This document shows, in pieces, positions 1 through 10,242 of a stretch of 64,000 nucleotides of DNA. The translations under genes were made by a program, and so were the position numbers. The notes beneath the pieces were generated by a model. The model saw only the letters and a list, made by a program, of their open reading frames with translations, had not been told where the DNA came from and searched no databases. Position 1 is the stretch's first letter; every line of letters starts with the position of its first letter. The stretch comes from Aureimonas mangrovi (GTDB taxonomy: Bacteria > Pseudomonadota > Alphaproteobacteria > Rhizobiales > Rhizobiaceae): positions 2,609,001 to 2,673,000 of the forward strand of contig NZ_CP059692.1 of assembly GCF_014058705.1 (NCBI RefSeq). Direction: 5' to 3'.

Positions 1-917
1 AAATGCTCCGTCACGGCCTGCATCTCGATCGGGTTGCGCAGATCCGGCTTGTCGGAACCGTAGGTTCGGATGGCGTCGGCGTAGGGAATGCGCCGGAAGG
101 CCTGCGAGACGGGCTTGCCCTCGGCGAACTCCTCGAAGATGCCGCGGATCACCGGTTCCATCGTCTGGAACACGTCCTCCTGCTCGACGAAGCTCATCTC
201 GAGGTCGAGCTGGTAGAATTCACCGTAGAAGCGGTCGGCGCGCGGGTCCTCGTCGCGGAAGCAGGGCGCGATCTGGAAGTAGCGGTCGAAGCCCGACATC
301 ATCAGGAGCTGCTTGTACTGCTGCGGGGCCTGCGGCAGCGCGTAGAACATGCCCTGGTGAAGACGCGAGGGCACGAGGAAGTCGCGCGCGCCCTCCGGCG
401 AGGAGGCCGTCAGGATCGGCGTCTGGAATTCGTTGAAGCCGATCTCGTTCATGCGCCGGCGCATGGCCGCCACCACCTGGCTGCGGCGCATGATGTTCCG
501 GTGCAGCGTCTCGCGGCGCAGGTCGAGGAAGCGGTACTTGAGGCGCACGTCCTCGGGATACTCAGGCTCGCCGAAGACCGGCAGCGGCAGTTCCTTGGCC
601 GGTCCCAGCACCTCGATCTCGCTCGCGTAGAGTTCGATCTCGCCGGTCGGCATCTTGGCGTTAACTGTCTCGGGCGCACGCTGCTTCACCTGCCCGTCGA
701 CGCGGATCACCCACTCGCCGCGCACCGTCTCGGCCACCTTGAAGGCCGGCGAGTCGGGATCGACGACGATCTGCGTCAGGCCGTAATGGTCGCGCAGGTC
801 GATGAAGAGCAGGCCGCCGTGGTCGCGCACGCGGTGCACCCAGCCCGAGAGGCGCACGTTCGAGCCGACGTCTTCGCTGCGAAGATCCGCGCAGGTGTGG
901 CTGCGATAACGGTGCAT
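1..917 (-). CDS. aspS: Aspartyl-tRNA synthetase, N-terminal 305 residues (partial)
   Basis: Class II synthetase that charges tRNA-Asp in the cytoplasm; in alphaproteobacteria with GatCAB it is usually non-discriminating and also charges tRNA-Asn (family knowledge, not visible here). The gene runs off the left edge, so the C-terminal part of the catalytic core is missing. Visible are the N-terminal OB-fold anticodon-binding domain (about residues 1-105, with [11 protein letters not shown]) and the start of the catalytic core. The core includes motif 2 [10 protein letters not shown] near residue 219, followed by [12 protein letters not shown], a form typical of bacterial AspRS. The ATG at 917 puts the OB-fold at the usual distance from the N-terminus. 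It is divergent from rnd, with a 214-bp spacer that must hold both promoters. Confidence 0.97.
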   Translation of the reverse strand, partial: MHRYRSHTCADLRSEDVGSNVRLSGWVHRVRDHGGLLFIDLRDHYGLTQIVVDPDSPAFKVAETVRGEWVIRVDGQVKQRAPETVNAKMPTGEIELYASEIEVLGPAKELPLPVFGEPEYPEDVRLKYRFLDLRRETLHRNIMRRSQVVAAMRRRMNEIGFNEFQTPILTASSPEGARDFLVPSRLHQGMFYALPQAPQQYKQLLMMSGFDRYFQIAPCFRDEDPRADRFYGEFYQLDLEMSFVEQEDVFQTMEPVIRGIFEEFAEGKPVSQAFRRIPYADAIRTYGSDKPDLRNPIEMQAVTEH

Positions 918-1131
918 GGTCAAATCGTCTTCCCGGGTCTCTTGATGGGCGCGCGAAAGGGCCGCCGGCGGGCCCCTTCGGATCGCGCGGGACAAGCGCA
1001 TGCCACCCCCGCGATGTCAAGATTCCGGCCGGGGCGCCACTGCCTTGCCTCGTGGCTTTGATCGCGCGGGCAAAGCGTTCTAAGACGGTTCATCACGCCG
1101 CCGGCCGCTCCAAAGGCCCCTCAGAAGACGG

Positions 1132-2292
1132 ATGCGCATGAACCTCATCACGACCACGGCCGCGCTCGCTGAAGCCTGCGAAACGCTCGCCCGCGCGGAC
1201 TTCGTGACCGTCGACACCGAGTTCATCCGCGAGACGACCTTCTGGCCGCAACTCTGCCTCGTCCAGATGGCGAGCGACGACCTCGCCGTTCTCGTCGATC
1301 CGCTGGTGGAGGGGCTCGACCTTGCGCCCTTCTTCGCGCTGATGGCCGACACGAGCGTCGTGAAGGTGTTCCACGCCGCTCGTCAGGACGTCGAGATCAT
1401 CTACAAGCTCGGCAACCTCATCCCCGAGCCGCTCTTCGACACGCAGGTCGCCGCGATGGTCTGCGGCTTCGGCGAATCGATCGCCTACGACCAGCTCGTC
1501 GCGCGCACGACGGACGGGCGCATCGACAAGACCAGCCGCTTCACCGACTGGCGCCGACGTCCGCTTTCGGACAGCCAGCTTGAATACGCGCTCGCCGACG
1601 TCACCCATCTGCGCGACGTCTATCGCGCGCTCATCGCACAGCTCGACAAGGACGGCCGCACGGAATGGGTGGAAAGCGAGATGGCGATCCTCACCGCGCC
1701 CGAGACCTACGATCTGCACCCGGACGATGCGTGGACCCGGCTGAAGCTGCGCGTGCGCAAGCCGATCGAGCTCGCCGTCCTGAAGGAGGTCGCGGCCTGG
1801 CGCGAGCGTGAGGCGCGCGAGCGCGACCAGCCGCGCGGTCGGATCCTCAAGGACGACGCGATCTTCGAGATCGCCCAGCAGCAGCCCAGGGACGAGGAGG
1901 CGCTGTCGCGCCTGCGCACCATCCCGCGCGGCTTCGAGCGCTCCGCCGCCGGCAAGGCGATTCTCGCCGCCACCGCCCGCGCCCTCGCCATTCCCAAGGC
2001 CGAGCTGCCTCGCATCCCGCGCCCGCCGCAACTGCCGGAGGGAACGGCCGCTGCAGTGGAGTTCCTGCGCGTCCTCCTCAAGATCGTGACGGAGGAGCGC
2101 GGCGTCGCCGCCCGCCTCATCGCCACCGGCGACGATCTGGAGAAGATCGCGACACACGGCGCCGAGGCCAAGGTGCCCGCGATGGAGGGCTGGCGCCGCG
2201 AACTCTTCGGCGAGCGGGCGCTGGAGCTTCTGGCCGGGCGCGCCGCCCTTGCCTTCCGCGACCGCAAGGTCGTTATCGTCCCGCTGGACTGA
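1132..2292 (+). CDS. rnd: Ribonuclease D
   Basis: 3'-5' exoribonuclease of the DEDD superfamily that trims tRNA and other stable RNA 3' ends. The 386 residues are the normal family length. The N-terminal exonuclease domain shows the first DEDD pair in VTVDTEFIRE (about residues 23-32), the second Asp region around KVFHAARQDVEI, and the last motif YALADVTHLRDVY (about residues 151-163). A C-terminal HRDC region follows, including LKEVAAWREREARERDQPRGRI split over about residues 215-240. A second ATG lies two codons downstream (1138) and could be the true start. The gene follows a divergent promoter region shared with aspS, an arrangement common in Hyphomicrobiales. Confidence 0.96.
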   Translation: MRMNLITTTAALAEACETLARADFVTVDTEFIRETTFWPQLCLVQMASDDLAVLVDPLVEGLDLAPFFALMADTSVVKVFHAARQDVEIIYKLGNLIPEPLFDTQVAAMVCGFGESIAYDQLVARTTDGRIDKTSRFTDWRRRPLSDSQLEYALADVTHLRDVYRALIAQLDKDGRTEWVESEMAILTAPETYDLHPDDAWTRLKLRVRKPIELAVLKEVAAWREREARERDQPRGRILKDDAIFEIAQQQPRDEEALSRLRTIPRGFERSAAGKAILAATARALAIPKAELPRIPRPPQLPEGTAAAVEFLRVLLKIVTEERGVAARLIATGDDLEKIATHGAEAKVPAMEGWRRELFGERALELLAGRAALAFRDRKVVIVPLD

Positions 2293-2315
2293 GGCGGCTC
2301 CGGCGCTCCTCTGCC

Positions 2316-2699
2316 TCAGAGCTGCGCCTCGATCGCCGCCTTGTCGATGACGGACCAGACAGCCGAAATCCGACCGTCCGCGAACTCGTAGAAGGCGTTC
2401 TCGCCGAAAGAGACCGTCCGCCCGTTGACGGGAAGGCCGAGGAACTCGCCCCTCGGTGTGCAGCGGAAGAGAAGGCGCGCGGCAACATGCGGCGGATCGC
2501 AGACAATCCGCTCGGCCTCGAAGCGCAGGTCCGGGATCGCCTCGAAATCGGCGAGGAGCATGTCGCGATAGCCATCGACGCCGAGCGGCTGACCATTGTG
2601 GTGAACATCGGTCGAGACATGACGATCGAGTTCGTCCCACGCCTGCCGGTTCAGGCAATCGAGATAGGCGCGGTATCGCCGTTTCAGCGTTTCGGCCAC
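2316..2699 (-). CDS. SnoaL-like / nuclear transport factor 2-fold protein
   Basis: A 127-residue protein with the NTF2/SnoaL-like cone fold pattern: an N-terminal helix (RRYRAYLDCLNRQAWDELD), a short turn HHNGQPLG, then paired strands and the C-terminal strands GRISAVWSVIDK. Members are hydrolases, cyclases, isomerases or binding proteins, so the substrate cannot be given. I chose the GTG at 2699 because it follows an AGGGAAAG-type ribosome binding site at good spacing and starts exactly where the conserved helix begins. The reading frame stays open upstream, but that stretch looks non-coding. The gene is convergent with rnd with 23 bp between them. Confidence 0.75.
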   Translation of the reverse strand: MAETLKRRYRAYLDCLNRQAWDELDRHVSTDVHHNGQPLGVDGYRDMLLADFEAIPDLRFEAERIVCDPPHVAARLLFRCTPRGEFLGLPVNGRTVSFGENAFYEFADGRISAVWSVIDKAAIEAQL

Positions 2700-3027
2700 G
2701 AATCTTTCCCTGCATGCGCCTCCGCCGGGGCAGGCCCGGCGTAGGCTGTGTGGCCTCAGGCGCCGAGTTCGACGAGGCGGCCGCCGATCTTCTCCAGCCG
2801 CGAAAGATAGGTCTCCGCCTCCAGAAGGTCGCGGGTCCTGCGCGAGGCGCTGGCACGGGCCACAGACGCTCACGGACGCCGCCACGCTGATCGCGCGGAC
2901 CTATATCCATTGCGGCGTCCACAACGGCGAGGAGTGGCACGCGGTCGGCGCGGCGCTGGCGGGCAGCGAGGAGGAGGCCGCTGCCGCCCTCGCGCCATCA
3001 TCGCGGGCGCTGTTTGCTAGCGCGTGA
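2700..3027. pseudogene. Gene-poor patch with coding relics on both strands
   Basis: No intact gene is recognisable between the SnoaL-like gene and ppx. On the + strand a frame running from about 2869 to a TGA at 3025-3027 reads as plausible protein (TLIARTYIHCGVHNGEEW, then an Ala/Glu-rich helix). It has no convincing start and overlaps the ppx end by 11 bp, so it looks like a C-terminal remnant. On the - strand 2756-2863 (GTG start, 35 codons) reads RDLLEAETYLSRLEKIGG and ends just upstream of the SnoaL-like gene. It could be the tail of a lost gene or a small helical protein. I do not recognise the parent family of either. Confidence 0.3.
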
Positions 3028-4543
3028 TCGCACGCAGTTCGCGCCCCGTCGCCTTGGCGAAATGGCCGAGGCGCACGAGCGGGCGTTCGCCCACGATGTC
3101 GGCGAGTTCAGGCGGGAAGACCAGCGCTAGCCCCTTCCCGTCCGGCTCCCATCGAAGCGCAGGGAGTATGCCCGGCATGCCGCCCGTCAGAAGATAGGCG
3201 ACGCGAAAGAGCGAGGCGAGGATACGCGCGCGCTCCAGAAGACGCGGCTCGATCAGCCGCTCGAGTGCCGGCATCTGGTCCTGGTCGAAGGTGCCCTCGT
3301 AGCGGAAGTAATTGGTGAGCCCGAGGAAGGTGCGACCGGGATGATCCACCGCCGGCAGGTTGGAATGAACGACGAGTTGCAGGCTCTGGCGTCCGCGATA
3401 GTCCGGATGGGCGCGCCAGGACACGTCGGCGATGAGGCAGGCAGCCTCGCGAAGGCGGCGCTCTTCGGTGCTCTCTTCGATGCCGAAGGCGGCGAAGGTG
3501 TGAGACGCCCAGTCCACCAGTTCGCGCTGGTGCAAAGGCGAGCGCGAACGCAGGAGCGAAAGCTCCTCGGCCGCCTCGATCAGCGGGTCTCGCTCTCGCT
3601 CGGCGTCCGGCAGCAGCGCGTGAAGATAGCCCTCGCGCACGCCCGTCGCCGAAAGGATGACGACGGACGGGTCGAGCCGGGCGATGACGCTCTGGAGCGC
3701 GACCGCGCCGTAGGCGAGGAGCGGCCGGCGGGAGCGCGCCACGGAGCGGATGCCCGCCAGCTTCTCCGGGTCGCCCGCCGCGACGTCCTTGAGGAAGCCC
3801 GCGATGTCGGCCGGGCGCATCGCATAGCCGTGCATGACGTGCAGCGGATAGCCGCTCTGCTCGATGTGCAGCTTGGCGAGATTTCGCCAGGTGCCGCCGA
3901 CCGCAAAGAAGGGCCGACCCTTGCCGGCTGCGGCAAACGGCAATGCAGCCAGATGCTTGTCCGCGATCGACCGGGCCTTCGACAGGTTGCCGCCGGCCAT
4001 ATCCTGCAGACGCAGCCCGCCGAGCGGCATCGTCACCCCCTCACCGATCGCCCCCTTGTCGATGGTGACGAGTTCCAGGCTGCCGCCGCCGAGGTCACCC
4101 GCGATCCCGTCCGGTTCATGAAAGCCCGCGATGACGCCCTCCGCCGCATACCGCGCCTCGTCCTGACCGGAGAGGATCACGATCTCGCAGCCGATGGCGG
4201 CCTCGGCGGCCTCGATGAACTCCGGCCCGTTCTCGGCCTCGCGCGCGGCGGCGGTGGCGATCGGATGGATCTTGCTGACGCCCATGTGCCGGCAGAGCGC
4301 CCGGAAGCGGCCGAGCGCGCCCACCGCGCTCGCCACCGCCTCGTCGTTCAGCCGCCCCGTCTGAGCGATGCCCTTGCCGAGCCCGGACAGCACCTTTTCG
4401 TTGAAGAGGACTGCGGGCGCGCGGCTGTTGCGCTCGTACACGACGAGGCGCACCGAGTTCGAGCCGATGTCGACCACCGCGACGGGCTGGTGGCCCGGCA
4501 GGCGACCGAGGCCGTAAGCCTTCGCGTCAGTCGAACTTGGCAT
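3017..4543 (-). CDS. ppx: Exopolyphosphatase / guanosine pentaphosphate phosphohydrolase (Ppx/GppA)
   Basis: Removes terminal phosphates from polyphosphate and/or converts pppGpp to ppGpp. It belongs to the ASKHA (sugar kinase/actin) fold. Phosphate-binding motifs are visible: [16 protein letters not shown] near the N-terminus and [12 protein letters not shown] about 130 residues later. The length is about 508 residues, and a C-terminal helical region resembles the HD-like extension of the long Ppx group. The start is ambiguous: ATG 4543 (used here) overlaps the ppk stop by 17 bp, whereas ATG 4579 would add 12 residues. Either way it is translationally close to the polyphosphate-making ppk, so synthesis and breakdown of the same polymer share one transcript. 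Confidence 0.93.
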   Translation of the reverse strand: MPSSTDAKAYGLGRLPGHQPVAVVDIGSNSVRLVVYERNSRAPAVLFNEKVLSGLGKGIAQTGRLNDEAVASAVGALGRFRALCRHMGVSKIHPIATAAAREAENGPEFIEAAEAAIGCEIVILSGQDEARYAAEGVIAGFHEPDGIAGDLGGGSLELVTIDKGAIGEGVTMPLGGLRLQDMAGGNLSKARSIADKHLAALPFAAAGKGRPFFAVGGTWRNLAKLHIEQSGYPLHVMHGYAMRPADIAGFLKDVAAGDPEKLAGIRSVARSRRPLLAYGAVALQSVIARLDPSVVILSATGVREGYLHALLPDAERERDPLIEAAEELSLLRSRSPLHQRELVDWASHTFAAFGIEESTEERRLREAACLIADVSWRAHPDYRGRQSLQLVVHSNLPAVDHPGRTFLGLTNYFRYEGTFDQDQMPALERLIEPRLLERARILASLFRVAYLLTGGMPGILPALRWEPDGKGLALVFPPELADIVGERPLVRLGHFAKATGRELRAITR

Positions 4544-7094
4544 GCTCTGCGCGTTGTCGTGCAATGAGTCTCGGAGCATTGGTCTTGAGGGCCTTTCCCC
4601 GGCCCGAAAGGCTCGGGTTGGTCATGAAGTAGCGCTGCGCATTGAACGAGGGCTCCGATCCCGAAGGCTCGATGCGGCGCGACGTGCCGTCGGCCAGAAC
4701 CGACCAGCTCTGCTGATTGTCGAGGATGTTGGCGAGCATGATCTGCGACAGCACCTGGCTGTGGACGGTGGGCGTGGTGATCGGGATCATCGTCTCCACG
4801 CGCCGGTCGAGATTGCGCGGCATCAGATCCGCCGAGCTCATGTAGACGATCGCGTTCTCGGAGGGGAGCCCCTGCCCCGCGCCGAAGCAGAAGATGCGGC
4901 TGTGCTCCAGGAAGCGGCCGACGATCGACTTGACGCGGATGTTCTCCGACAGGCTGGGCACGCGCGGGCGCAGGCAGCATATGCCGCGCACGATGAGGTC
5001 GATCTCCACCCCCGCCTGGCTTGCCCTGTAGAGCGCGTCGATGATCGTCGCGTCCACCAGCGAGTTCATCTTCATCCAGATCTGGCCGGGCCGGCCGGCG
5101 CGCACGTGCTCGATTTCCTCCTCGATGTTCTGAAGGATGCGCTTGCGCAGCGTCAGCGGCGAGATCGAGAGCTTGCGAAGGTCCGTCGGCTCGGCATAGC
5201 CGGTGATGTAGTTGAAGATCTGGCTGACGTCGTTGGCGATGTCCTTGTCGGCCGTGAAGTAGGAAAGGTCCGTGTAGATCTTCGCGGTGATCGGGTGGTA
5301 GTTGCCTGTGCCCACATGCACGAAGGAGACGATCTTGCCCTCCTCCCGGCGCACCACCAGGCTCAGCTTGGAGTGGGTCTTCTTCTCGATGAAGCCGAAG
5401 ACCACCTGCACGCCCGCGCGCTCCAGATCGCGCGCCCACTTGATGTTGGCCTCCTCGTCGAAGCGGGCCTTCAGTTCCACCAGTGCGGTGACGGACTTGC
5501 CCGATTCGGCCGCGTCCACCAGTGCTCGCACGATCGGCGAGTCGTTCGAGGTGCGGTAGAGCGTTTGCTTGATGGCCACGACGTCCGGGTCGCGCGCGGC
5601 CTGGCGCAGGAACTGCACCACCACGTCGAAGCTCTCATAGGGGTGGTGGACGACGATATCCTTCTCGCGGATCGCGGCGAAACAGTCACCGTTGTGCTCG
5701 CGGATGCGCTCGGGGAAGCGCGGGATATAGGGCTCGAACTTCAGATCGTCGCGCGGGGCCTTCACGATCTGCGAGACCGAATCGAGCGCCAGCATCCCGT
5801 CCATCACCGAGACGCGGCTCTCCGAGACGCCGAGTTCCGTCGAGACGAAGTTGCGGAGCGATTCCGGCATGACCGAATCGTATTCGATGCGGATCACCGA
5901 GCCGCGGCGGCGACGCTTGAGCGCCGTTTCGAAGAGGCGCACGAGATCCTCGGCCTCCTCCTCCACCTCGATGTCCGAATCGCGGATGATGCGGAAGGTG
6001 CCCTGCCCGCGCACGCGGTAGCCTGGGAAGAGCCGGCCGATGAACAGCGCCACGACGCTTTCCAGGGGCACGTAGCGATACTGGCCGTCGGCCGTCGGCG
6101 GAAGCTCCACAAAGCGCGAGAGCGCCACGGGCAGGCGCAGGAGCGCGTTCATCTTGTGGCTGTCGGCCTCGCGCACCAGCGCCAGCGCCATCGAGAAGCC
6201 GAGGTTCGGGATGAACGGGAACGGGTGCGCCGGATCGATCGAGAGCGGCGTGAGAACGGGGAAGATCGCCTCGTCGAAATGGCGCTGGAGCCACGCGCGG
6301 TCGTCCTTCTTCAGGTCCCCCGCCGCCACGATGACGATCTTCTCGGCCTTAAGTTCGCGCACGAGACCGGCGAGCGCGGCCTGCTGCTCCTCCTGGAGGA
6401 CGCCGACTTCCTTCAGGACGCGCTCGAGCTGTTCCTGCGGCATCAGCCCGTCGACCGAGCGCACCGGAATCTCCTCGCGCACCTGCCCGGCGAGGCCCGC
6501 GACGCGGACCATGAAGAACTCGTCGAGATTGCCTGCCGAGATCGACAGGAAGCGCAGACGCTCCAGGAGCGGATGGTTGCGGTTGCCCGCCTCCTCCAGA
6601 ACGCGCCGGTTAAACTGGAGCCAGGAGATTTCGCGGTTCACGAAGCGGTCGGCCGGCAGTTCCCCCGGGGCGGCCTGCGCGGCGGCCTCGCTCGCCGGAA
6701 CGGCGCCGACCGCCTGCATCGGCGAGCGGTCCGGAAGCTCGTCGGCGTCGCCCGCGGGACCGGCGATCGCCTCGGCAACGCTTTCCGGGCGACCGTCGTC
6801 TATGATCTCCGCGAGCTCGGGCCCAGCGGGAACGGGGGCGACGGGAGGCGGCTCGGTCTGTGCCTCGGCGGCGATCCTTGGCGAGGCGGGCTCGCGGCCC
6901 CGCTTCGCGGTTGCCGTCTTCGTTCCGGCAGTCCGCTTCGCCTTCGACTCAGGCGTCTCACCGTCCCCCGCCACCGTCGCGCCCGACTCCTGCATGGCGC
7001 TGGCGGCCACCGTCTTGGCGCGTGGGCGCCGCGGCGCCGCGGCGCGTGGCTTGCGAGCAGGCTGGCTGGGCGGGGTCTGCGAGGATTGGCTCAT
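4527..7094 (-). CDS. ppk: Polyphosphate kinase 1
   Basis: Reversibly transfers the gamma-phosphate of ATP to polyphosphate. The 855 residues exceed the usual 690-730 because of an N-terminal extension of about 135 residues rich in Ala, Pro, Arg, Lys and Glu. The conserved protein begins at [17 protein letters not shown]. Later come the PLD-like catalytic domains: KKTHSKLSL holds the His that is autophosphorylated in the family, HVGTGNYHP follows, and a second conserved His lies in EHSRIFCF. The gene overlaps ppx by a few bases and follows hdaA by 69 bp on the same strand. An internal ATG near residue 123 ([10 protein letters not shown]) would give a normal-length enzyme, so the true start is uncertain. 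Confidence 0.95.
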   Translation of the reverse strand: MSQSSQTPPSQPARKPRAAAPRRPRAKTVAASAMQESGATVAGDGETPESKAKRTAGTKTATAKRGREPASPRIAAEAQTEPPPVAPVPAGPELAEIIDDGRPESVAEAIAGPAGDADELPDRSPMQAVGAVPASEAAAQAAPGELPADRFVNREISWLQFNRRVLEEAGNRNHPLLERLRFLSISAGNLDEFFMVRVAGLAGQVREEIPVRSVDGLMPQEQLERVLKEVGVLQEEQQAALAGLVRELKAEKIVIVAAGDLKKDDRAWLQRHFDEAIFPVLTPLSIDPAHPFPFIPNLGFSMALALVREADSHKMNALLRLPVALSRFVELPPTADGQYRYVPLESVVALFIGRLFPGYRVRGQGTFRIIRDSDIEVEEEAEDLVRLFETALKRRRRGSVIRIEYDSVMPESLRNFVSTELGVSESRVSVMDGMLALDSVSQIVKAPRDDLKFEPYIPRFPERIREHNGDCFAAIREKDIVVHHPYESFDVVVQFLRQAARDPDVVAIKQTLYRTSNDSPIVRALVDAAESGKSVTALVELKARFDEEANIKWARDLERAGVQVVFGFIEKKTHSKLSLVVRREEGKIVSFVHVGTGNYHPITAKIYTDLSYFTADKDIANDVSQIFNYITGYAEPTDLRKLSISPLTLRKRILQNIEEEIEHVRAGRPGQIWMKMNSLVDATIIDALYRASQAGVEIDLIVRGICCLRPRVPSLSENIRVKSIVGRFLEHSRIFCFGAGQGLPSENAIVYMSSADLMPRNLDRRVETMIPITTPTVHSQVLSQIMLANILDNQQSWSVLADGTSRRIEPSGSEPSFNAQRYFMTNPSLSGRGKALKTNAPRLIARQRAEHAKFD

Positions 7095-7163
7095 GGGCTG
7101 ACTGCTGCTCTCGAATGCTGGGCCTGATGCGAGGTCAGGCCATAGCCCGTTCCCTCGTCGGAT

Positions 7164-7847
7164 TCACGACAACGCGCCGGCATTGTCGTCCATGCGGGCG
7201 AGAAGGTCGAGGACGAGTTGGCGCGTGGGGCGGCGCTTCGTCGCCAGCGTTTCGCGGTCGAGCGCCTCGGCGAGCGCGCGCGCGGCATCCAGCGAGCGCT
7301 CCATGCGCCTGGTCATCAGTTCGAGGAGCTTCACGTCGAGCTCGATCTGGCGATCGGCGAAGAGCTTGGCGAGGACGCCGGACAAAAGCGCCTCGTCGGG
7401 CTGGCCGAGTGTGAAGGTGGTGGCGGCGCGTAGGCGCGAGGCGAGATCCGGCGTCGCAAGCTTGAGTTCGCCGGGCGCGCGGCGCGCGGTGACGAGGACC
7501 GTGCCGCCGCCGAGCCGCGCGGCGTTGAGAAGCGCGAAGATTTCCGCCTCCGAATGGCCGGCGCGGTCGAGATCGTCGAGGAGGACGGCAAAGGGGCGCT
7601 CGGCCGGCAACGCATCGCCGGGCGAAAAGCGCGCAGCGCCCGAGATCGCGCGCCACGCCGCGCCCAGATGCGACTTGCCCGAGCCCGCCGGGCCGTGGAC
7701 GTAGAGGACCGGGTGCGGCCAGTTCGGCCAGGCGTCGAGCGCCGCGACGGCCAGGCGGTTGGAATCGCCCACCACGATGTCCTCGCGCGCCATCGACGGG
7801 CGATGCGGCCAATCGAGCGGAAGCTGCCGGGTGCGGGCGGCGGTCAA
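7164..7847 (-). CDS. hdaA: DnaA-related replication regulator HdaA
   Basis: AAA+ protein that with the loaded sliding clamp stimulates ATP hydrolysis by DnaA and so limits re-initiation. The 227 residues consist of the DnaA domain III alone; the DNA-binding domain IV is absent, as expected for Hda. The N-terminus carries a clamp-binding motif QLPLDW (residues 8-13). The Walker A is GPAGSGKSHL (about 52-61) and the Walker B FAVLLDDLDRA. The start overlaps the stop of the upstream AI-2E permease by 4 bp (ATGA), giving translational coupling. This permease-hdaA-ppk-ppx order is common in the order. Confidence 0.93.
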   Translation of the reverse strand: MTAARTRQLPLDWPHRPSMAREDIVVGDSNRLAVAALDAWPNWPHPVLYVHGPAGSGKSHLGAAWRAISGAARFSPGDALPAERPFAVLLDDLDRAGHSEAEIFALLNAARLGGGTVLVTARRAPGELKLATPDLASRLRAATTFTLGQPDEALLSGVLAKLFADRQIELDVKLLELMTRRMERSLDAARALAEALDRETLATKRRPTRQLVLDLLARMDDNAGALS

Positions 7848-9016
7848 TCCGTGCCCTTCTCGCCCGGCTCGAAGGTGGCACGCAGCGCCGAGGAGAGCTC
7901 GACGCCCTCGATCTGCGCAGGCGCTGGCCCGGCCTCGACCGTGCGGCCGAAATACATCTCGCTCTCGAGGTACTTGTTGAGCGCGAAGCGGACGAGCACG
8001 CCGATAGCCGCCGCCGCCGGCACCGCGATCAGAAGGCCGACGAAGCCGAAGATCGCGCCGGCCGCGAAGAGCGCGAACATCAGCCAGACCGGGTGCAGGC
8101 CGACGGAGGCGCCGACAAGCTTGGGCTGGAGGATGTTGCCCTCGAAGAACTGGCCGGAGAAGAAGACGGCGAGCGTCGCGACGATCCAGATCCAGTCCGG
8201 CGAGAACTGCACCAGAGCGACGCCGAGCGCGATGATGAGGCCGACGGCCGAGCCGACATAGGGAATGAACGAGATCATTCCCGCGAAGAAGCCGATGAGA
8301 AGGCCGAAATTGAGCCCGACGAGCGACAGGCCGACGGCGTAGTAGGTGCCGAGGATCAGGCAGACCGTGCTCTGCCCGCGGATGAAGCCGGCGACGGAGC
8401 GGTCGACCTCTCGCGCCAGCCGGCGCACCGTTTGGACGTGCTGACGCGGGATCCAGCCGTCGATCTTCTCGATCATCCGGTCCCAGTCCAGAAGCAGATA
8501 GAAGGCGACGACGGGCGTGACGACGAACAGCGCCATGAAGTTCACGACCGCGAGGCTCGAGCTCCAGACCTGTGCGGCGAAGGTGGTGACGTAGCTCGAC
8601 GCCTCACGCGCGATGGCTGAGAAATCCTGCGTCAGCGACTGCTCCGAATCCTCGAACAGCCATGAGAGCGGCCCGGCGCGCGCCTCGATCGCCAGTTCCT
8701 GCAGGCGCTGGAGATATTGCGGCAGGCGCTCCACGAAGGCCGCGATCTGCGAGCCGATGACCGGCACGACCACGAGGATGACCGTGACGAAGAGGAAGAT
8801 GAACGAGACAAGGATCACGATGGAGGCCGCGAGCCGCGAGAAACCACGCCGCTCGAACCAGTCCGCGATGGGGTCGAGGAAGTAGGCCATCGCCATGCCC
8901 AGCACGAAGGGCAAGAGAATTCCGCGAAACACCCAGAGGAAGACGCACAGGACGAGCGCGCCCAGCCCCCAGAAGAGCGCCTGACGCCGCAAAAGCCGGC
9001 TTCGATCCATGACCAT
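7844..9016 (-). CDS. AI-2E family inner-membrane permease
   Basis: Polytopic membrane protein of the PerM/TqsA (AI-2E transporter) family, 390 residues. Hydrophobic segments pair up at about residues 14-50 (ALFWGLGALVLCVFLWV and LPFVLGMAMAYFLDP) and 60-85, with more in the C-terminal half, including the conserved ISFIPYVGSAVGLIIA region. Family members export small molecules or ions; the substrate cannot be inferred. Two in-frame ATGs lie at 9016 and 9010. The gene is divergent from purM (152-bp spacer) and overlaps hdaA by 4 bp. Gene order alone does not show a functional link to replication control. Confidence 0.9.
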   Translation of the reverse strand: MVMDRSRLLRRQALFWGLGALVLCVFLWVFRGILLPFVLGMAMAYFLDPIADWFERRGFSRLAASIVILVSFIFLFVTVILVVVPVIGSQIAAFVERLPQYLQRLQELAIEARAGPLSWLFEDSEQSLTQDFSAIAREASSYVTTFAAQVWSSSLAVVNFMALFVVTPVVAFYLLLDWDRMIEKIDGWIPRQHVQTVRRLAREVDRSVAGFIRGQSTVCLILGTYYAVGLSLVGLNFGLLIGFFAGMISFIPYVGSAVGLIIALGVALVQFSPDWIWIVATLAVFFSGQFFEGNILQPKLVGASVGLHPVWLMFALFAAGAIFGFVGLLIAVPAAAAIGVLVRFALNKYLESEMYFGRTVEAGPAPAQIEGVELSSALRATFEPGEKGTD

Positions 9017-9168
9017 GTCCCGCGCACTCCGCTCCGGTCCGCCACTGGAGATAGAGTCGTGTAAGGCAGCGGGTCAAGCGCGCCGGCCGCCTGCCCCCGC
9101 TATCCCCGCTCTTGCCTCCCGGCTGCTTCTGGTGCAACCGGGCGCAAGGCTTCAGGAGCGAGGCGAGA

Positions 9169-10242
9169 ATGACGGGCGAGACGAAGAACGGGCTGACCTA
9201 CGCGCAGGCGGGCGTCGACATCGACGCCGGCAACGAGCTGGTGCAGCGGATCAAGCCGCTGGTGCGCTCGACGCGCCGCGCGGGCGCGGACGGCGAAATC
9301 GGCGGTTTCGGCGGGCTGTTCGACCTGAAGGCCGCCGGCTTCACCGATCCGGTGCTGGTGGCCGCGAACGACGGTGTCGGCACCAAGCTGAAGATCGCGA
9401 TCGACGCAGGCCGGCATGAGACGATCGGCATCGACTTGGTCGCCATGTGCGTCAACGACCTCGTCGTGCAGGGCGCCGAGCCGCTGTTCTTCCTGGACTA
9501 TTTCGCCACCGGCAAGCTCGACGTCGCGCAAGGCACGGCCATCGTCTCCGGCATCGCGGAAGGCTGTCTTCTGGCGGGCTGCGCGCTCATCGGCGGCGAG
9601 ACGGCCGAAATGCCGGGCCTCTACGCCGAGAAGGACTACGATCTCGCGGGCTTCGCGGTGGGCGCGGCCGAGCGCGGCCGGCTTCTGCCCTCCGCCGAAC
9701 TCGCCTCGGGCGACGTCATCCTCGGCCTCGCCTCCTCCGGCTGTCATTCCAACGGCTATTCGCTGGTGCGGCGCATCGTCGAGGCGAGCGGCACTGCCTA
9801 CGACGCACCCGCGCCCTTCGACGCTTCGAAGACGCTCGCCGAGGCGCTGCTCGAGCCGACACGCATCTATGTGAAGCCGCTTCTGGAGGCGATCCGCGCC
9901 GGCGAGGGCGTCAAGGCGCTGGCGCATATCACCGGCGGCGGCTTCCCGGAGAACATCCCGCGCGTCCTGCCCGAGCATCTGCGCGCGGAGATCGACCTCT
10001 CGGCGATCCCCGTGCCGCCCGTCTTCGGATGGCTGGCGCGCGAGGGCGGCGTCGCGACGAACGAAATGCTGCGAACCTTCAACTGCGGCGTCGGCATGAT
10101 CGTCGTCGTCGGCGAAGCCGAGGCGGCGGAAATCTCCGCGATCCTGCAGGGCGCGGGCGAGAGCGTCGTGCCGCTCGGCCGCATCCTGCCACGCGAGGGC
10201 GGGGATGCCGTGACCTACGACGGCGAGCTTCGCCTCGCATGA
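9169..10242 (+). CDS. purM: Phosphoribosylformylglycinamidine cyclo-ligase (AIR synthetase)
   Basis: Fifth step of de novo purine synthesis: ATP-dependent closure of FGAM to AIR. The 357 residues match the family. The N-terminus has the typical [15 protein letters not shown], followed by GGFGGLFDL and the ATP/substrate-binding [21 protein letters not shown] lies in the C-terminal domain. I start at ATG 9169, which has GGAG upstream; a longer frame to 9112 has no matching family sequence. Its stop overlaps the start of purN, so the two purine enzymes are coupled. No riboswitch-like structure is obvious in the leader. Confidence 0.97.
   Translation: MTGETKNGLTYAQAGVDIDAGNELVQRIKPLVRSTRRAGADGEIGGFGGLFDLKAAGFTDPVLVAANDGVGTKLKIAIDAGRHETIGIDLVAMCVNDLVVQGAEPLFFLDYFATGKLDVAQGTAIVSGIAEGCLLAGCALIGGETAEMPGLYAEKDYDLAGFAVGAAERGRLLPSAELASGDVILGLASSGCHSNGYSLVRRIVEASGTAYDAPAPFDASKTLAEALLEPTRIYVKPLLEAIRAGEGVKALAHITGGGFPENIPRVLPEHLRAEIDLSAIPVPPVFGWLAREGGVATNEMLRTFNCGVGMIVVVGEAEAAEISAILQGAGESVVPLGRILPREGGDAVTYDGELRLA

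Noticed and set aside
1093-2940. A 615-codon frame on the - strand opposite rnd and across the SnoaL-like gene.
   Set aside because: It is a shadow of rnd: no domain pattern, and it overlaps two supported genes in other frames.
4542-7127. An open frame of about 860 codons on the + strand opposite ppk.
   Set aside because: It is antisense to a well-conserved enzyme, its composition (Arg, His, Leu, Asp rich) is what high-GC codon bias creates on the opposite strand, and no family motif is present.
7122-7142. Small inverted repeat GGCCTGA / TCAGGCC between hdaA and ppk as a terminator.
   Set aside because: The stem is only 7 bp with no T-run on either strand, and the two genes are probably co-transcribed.
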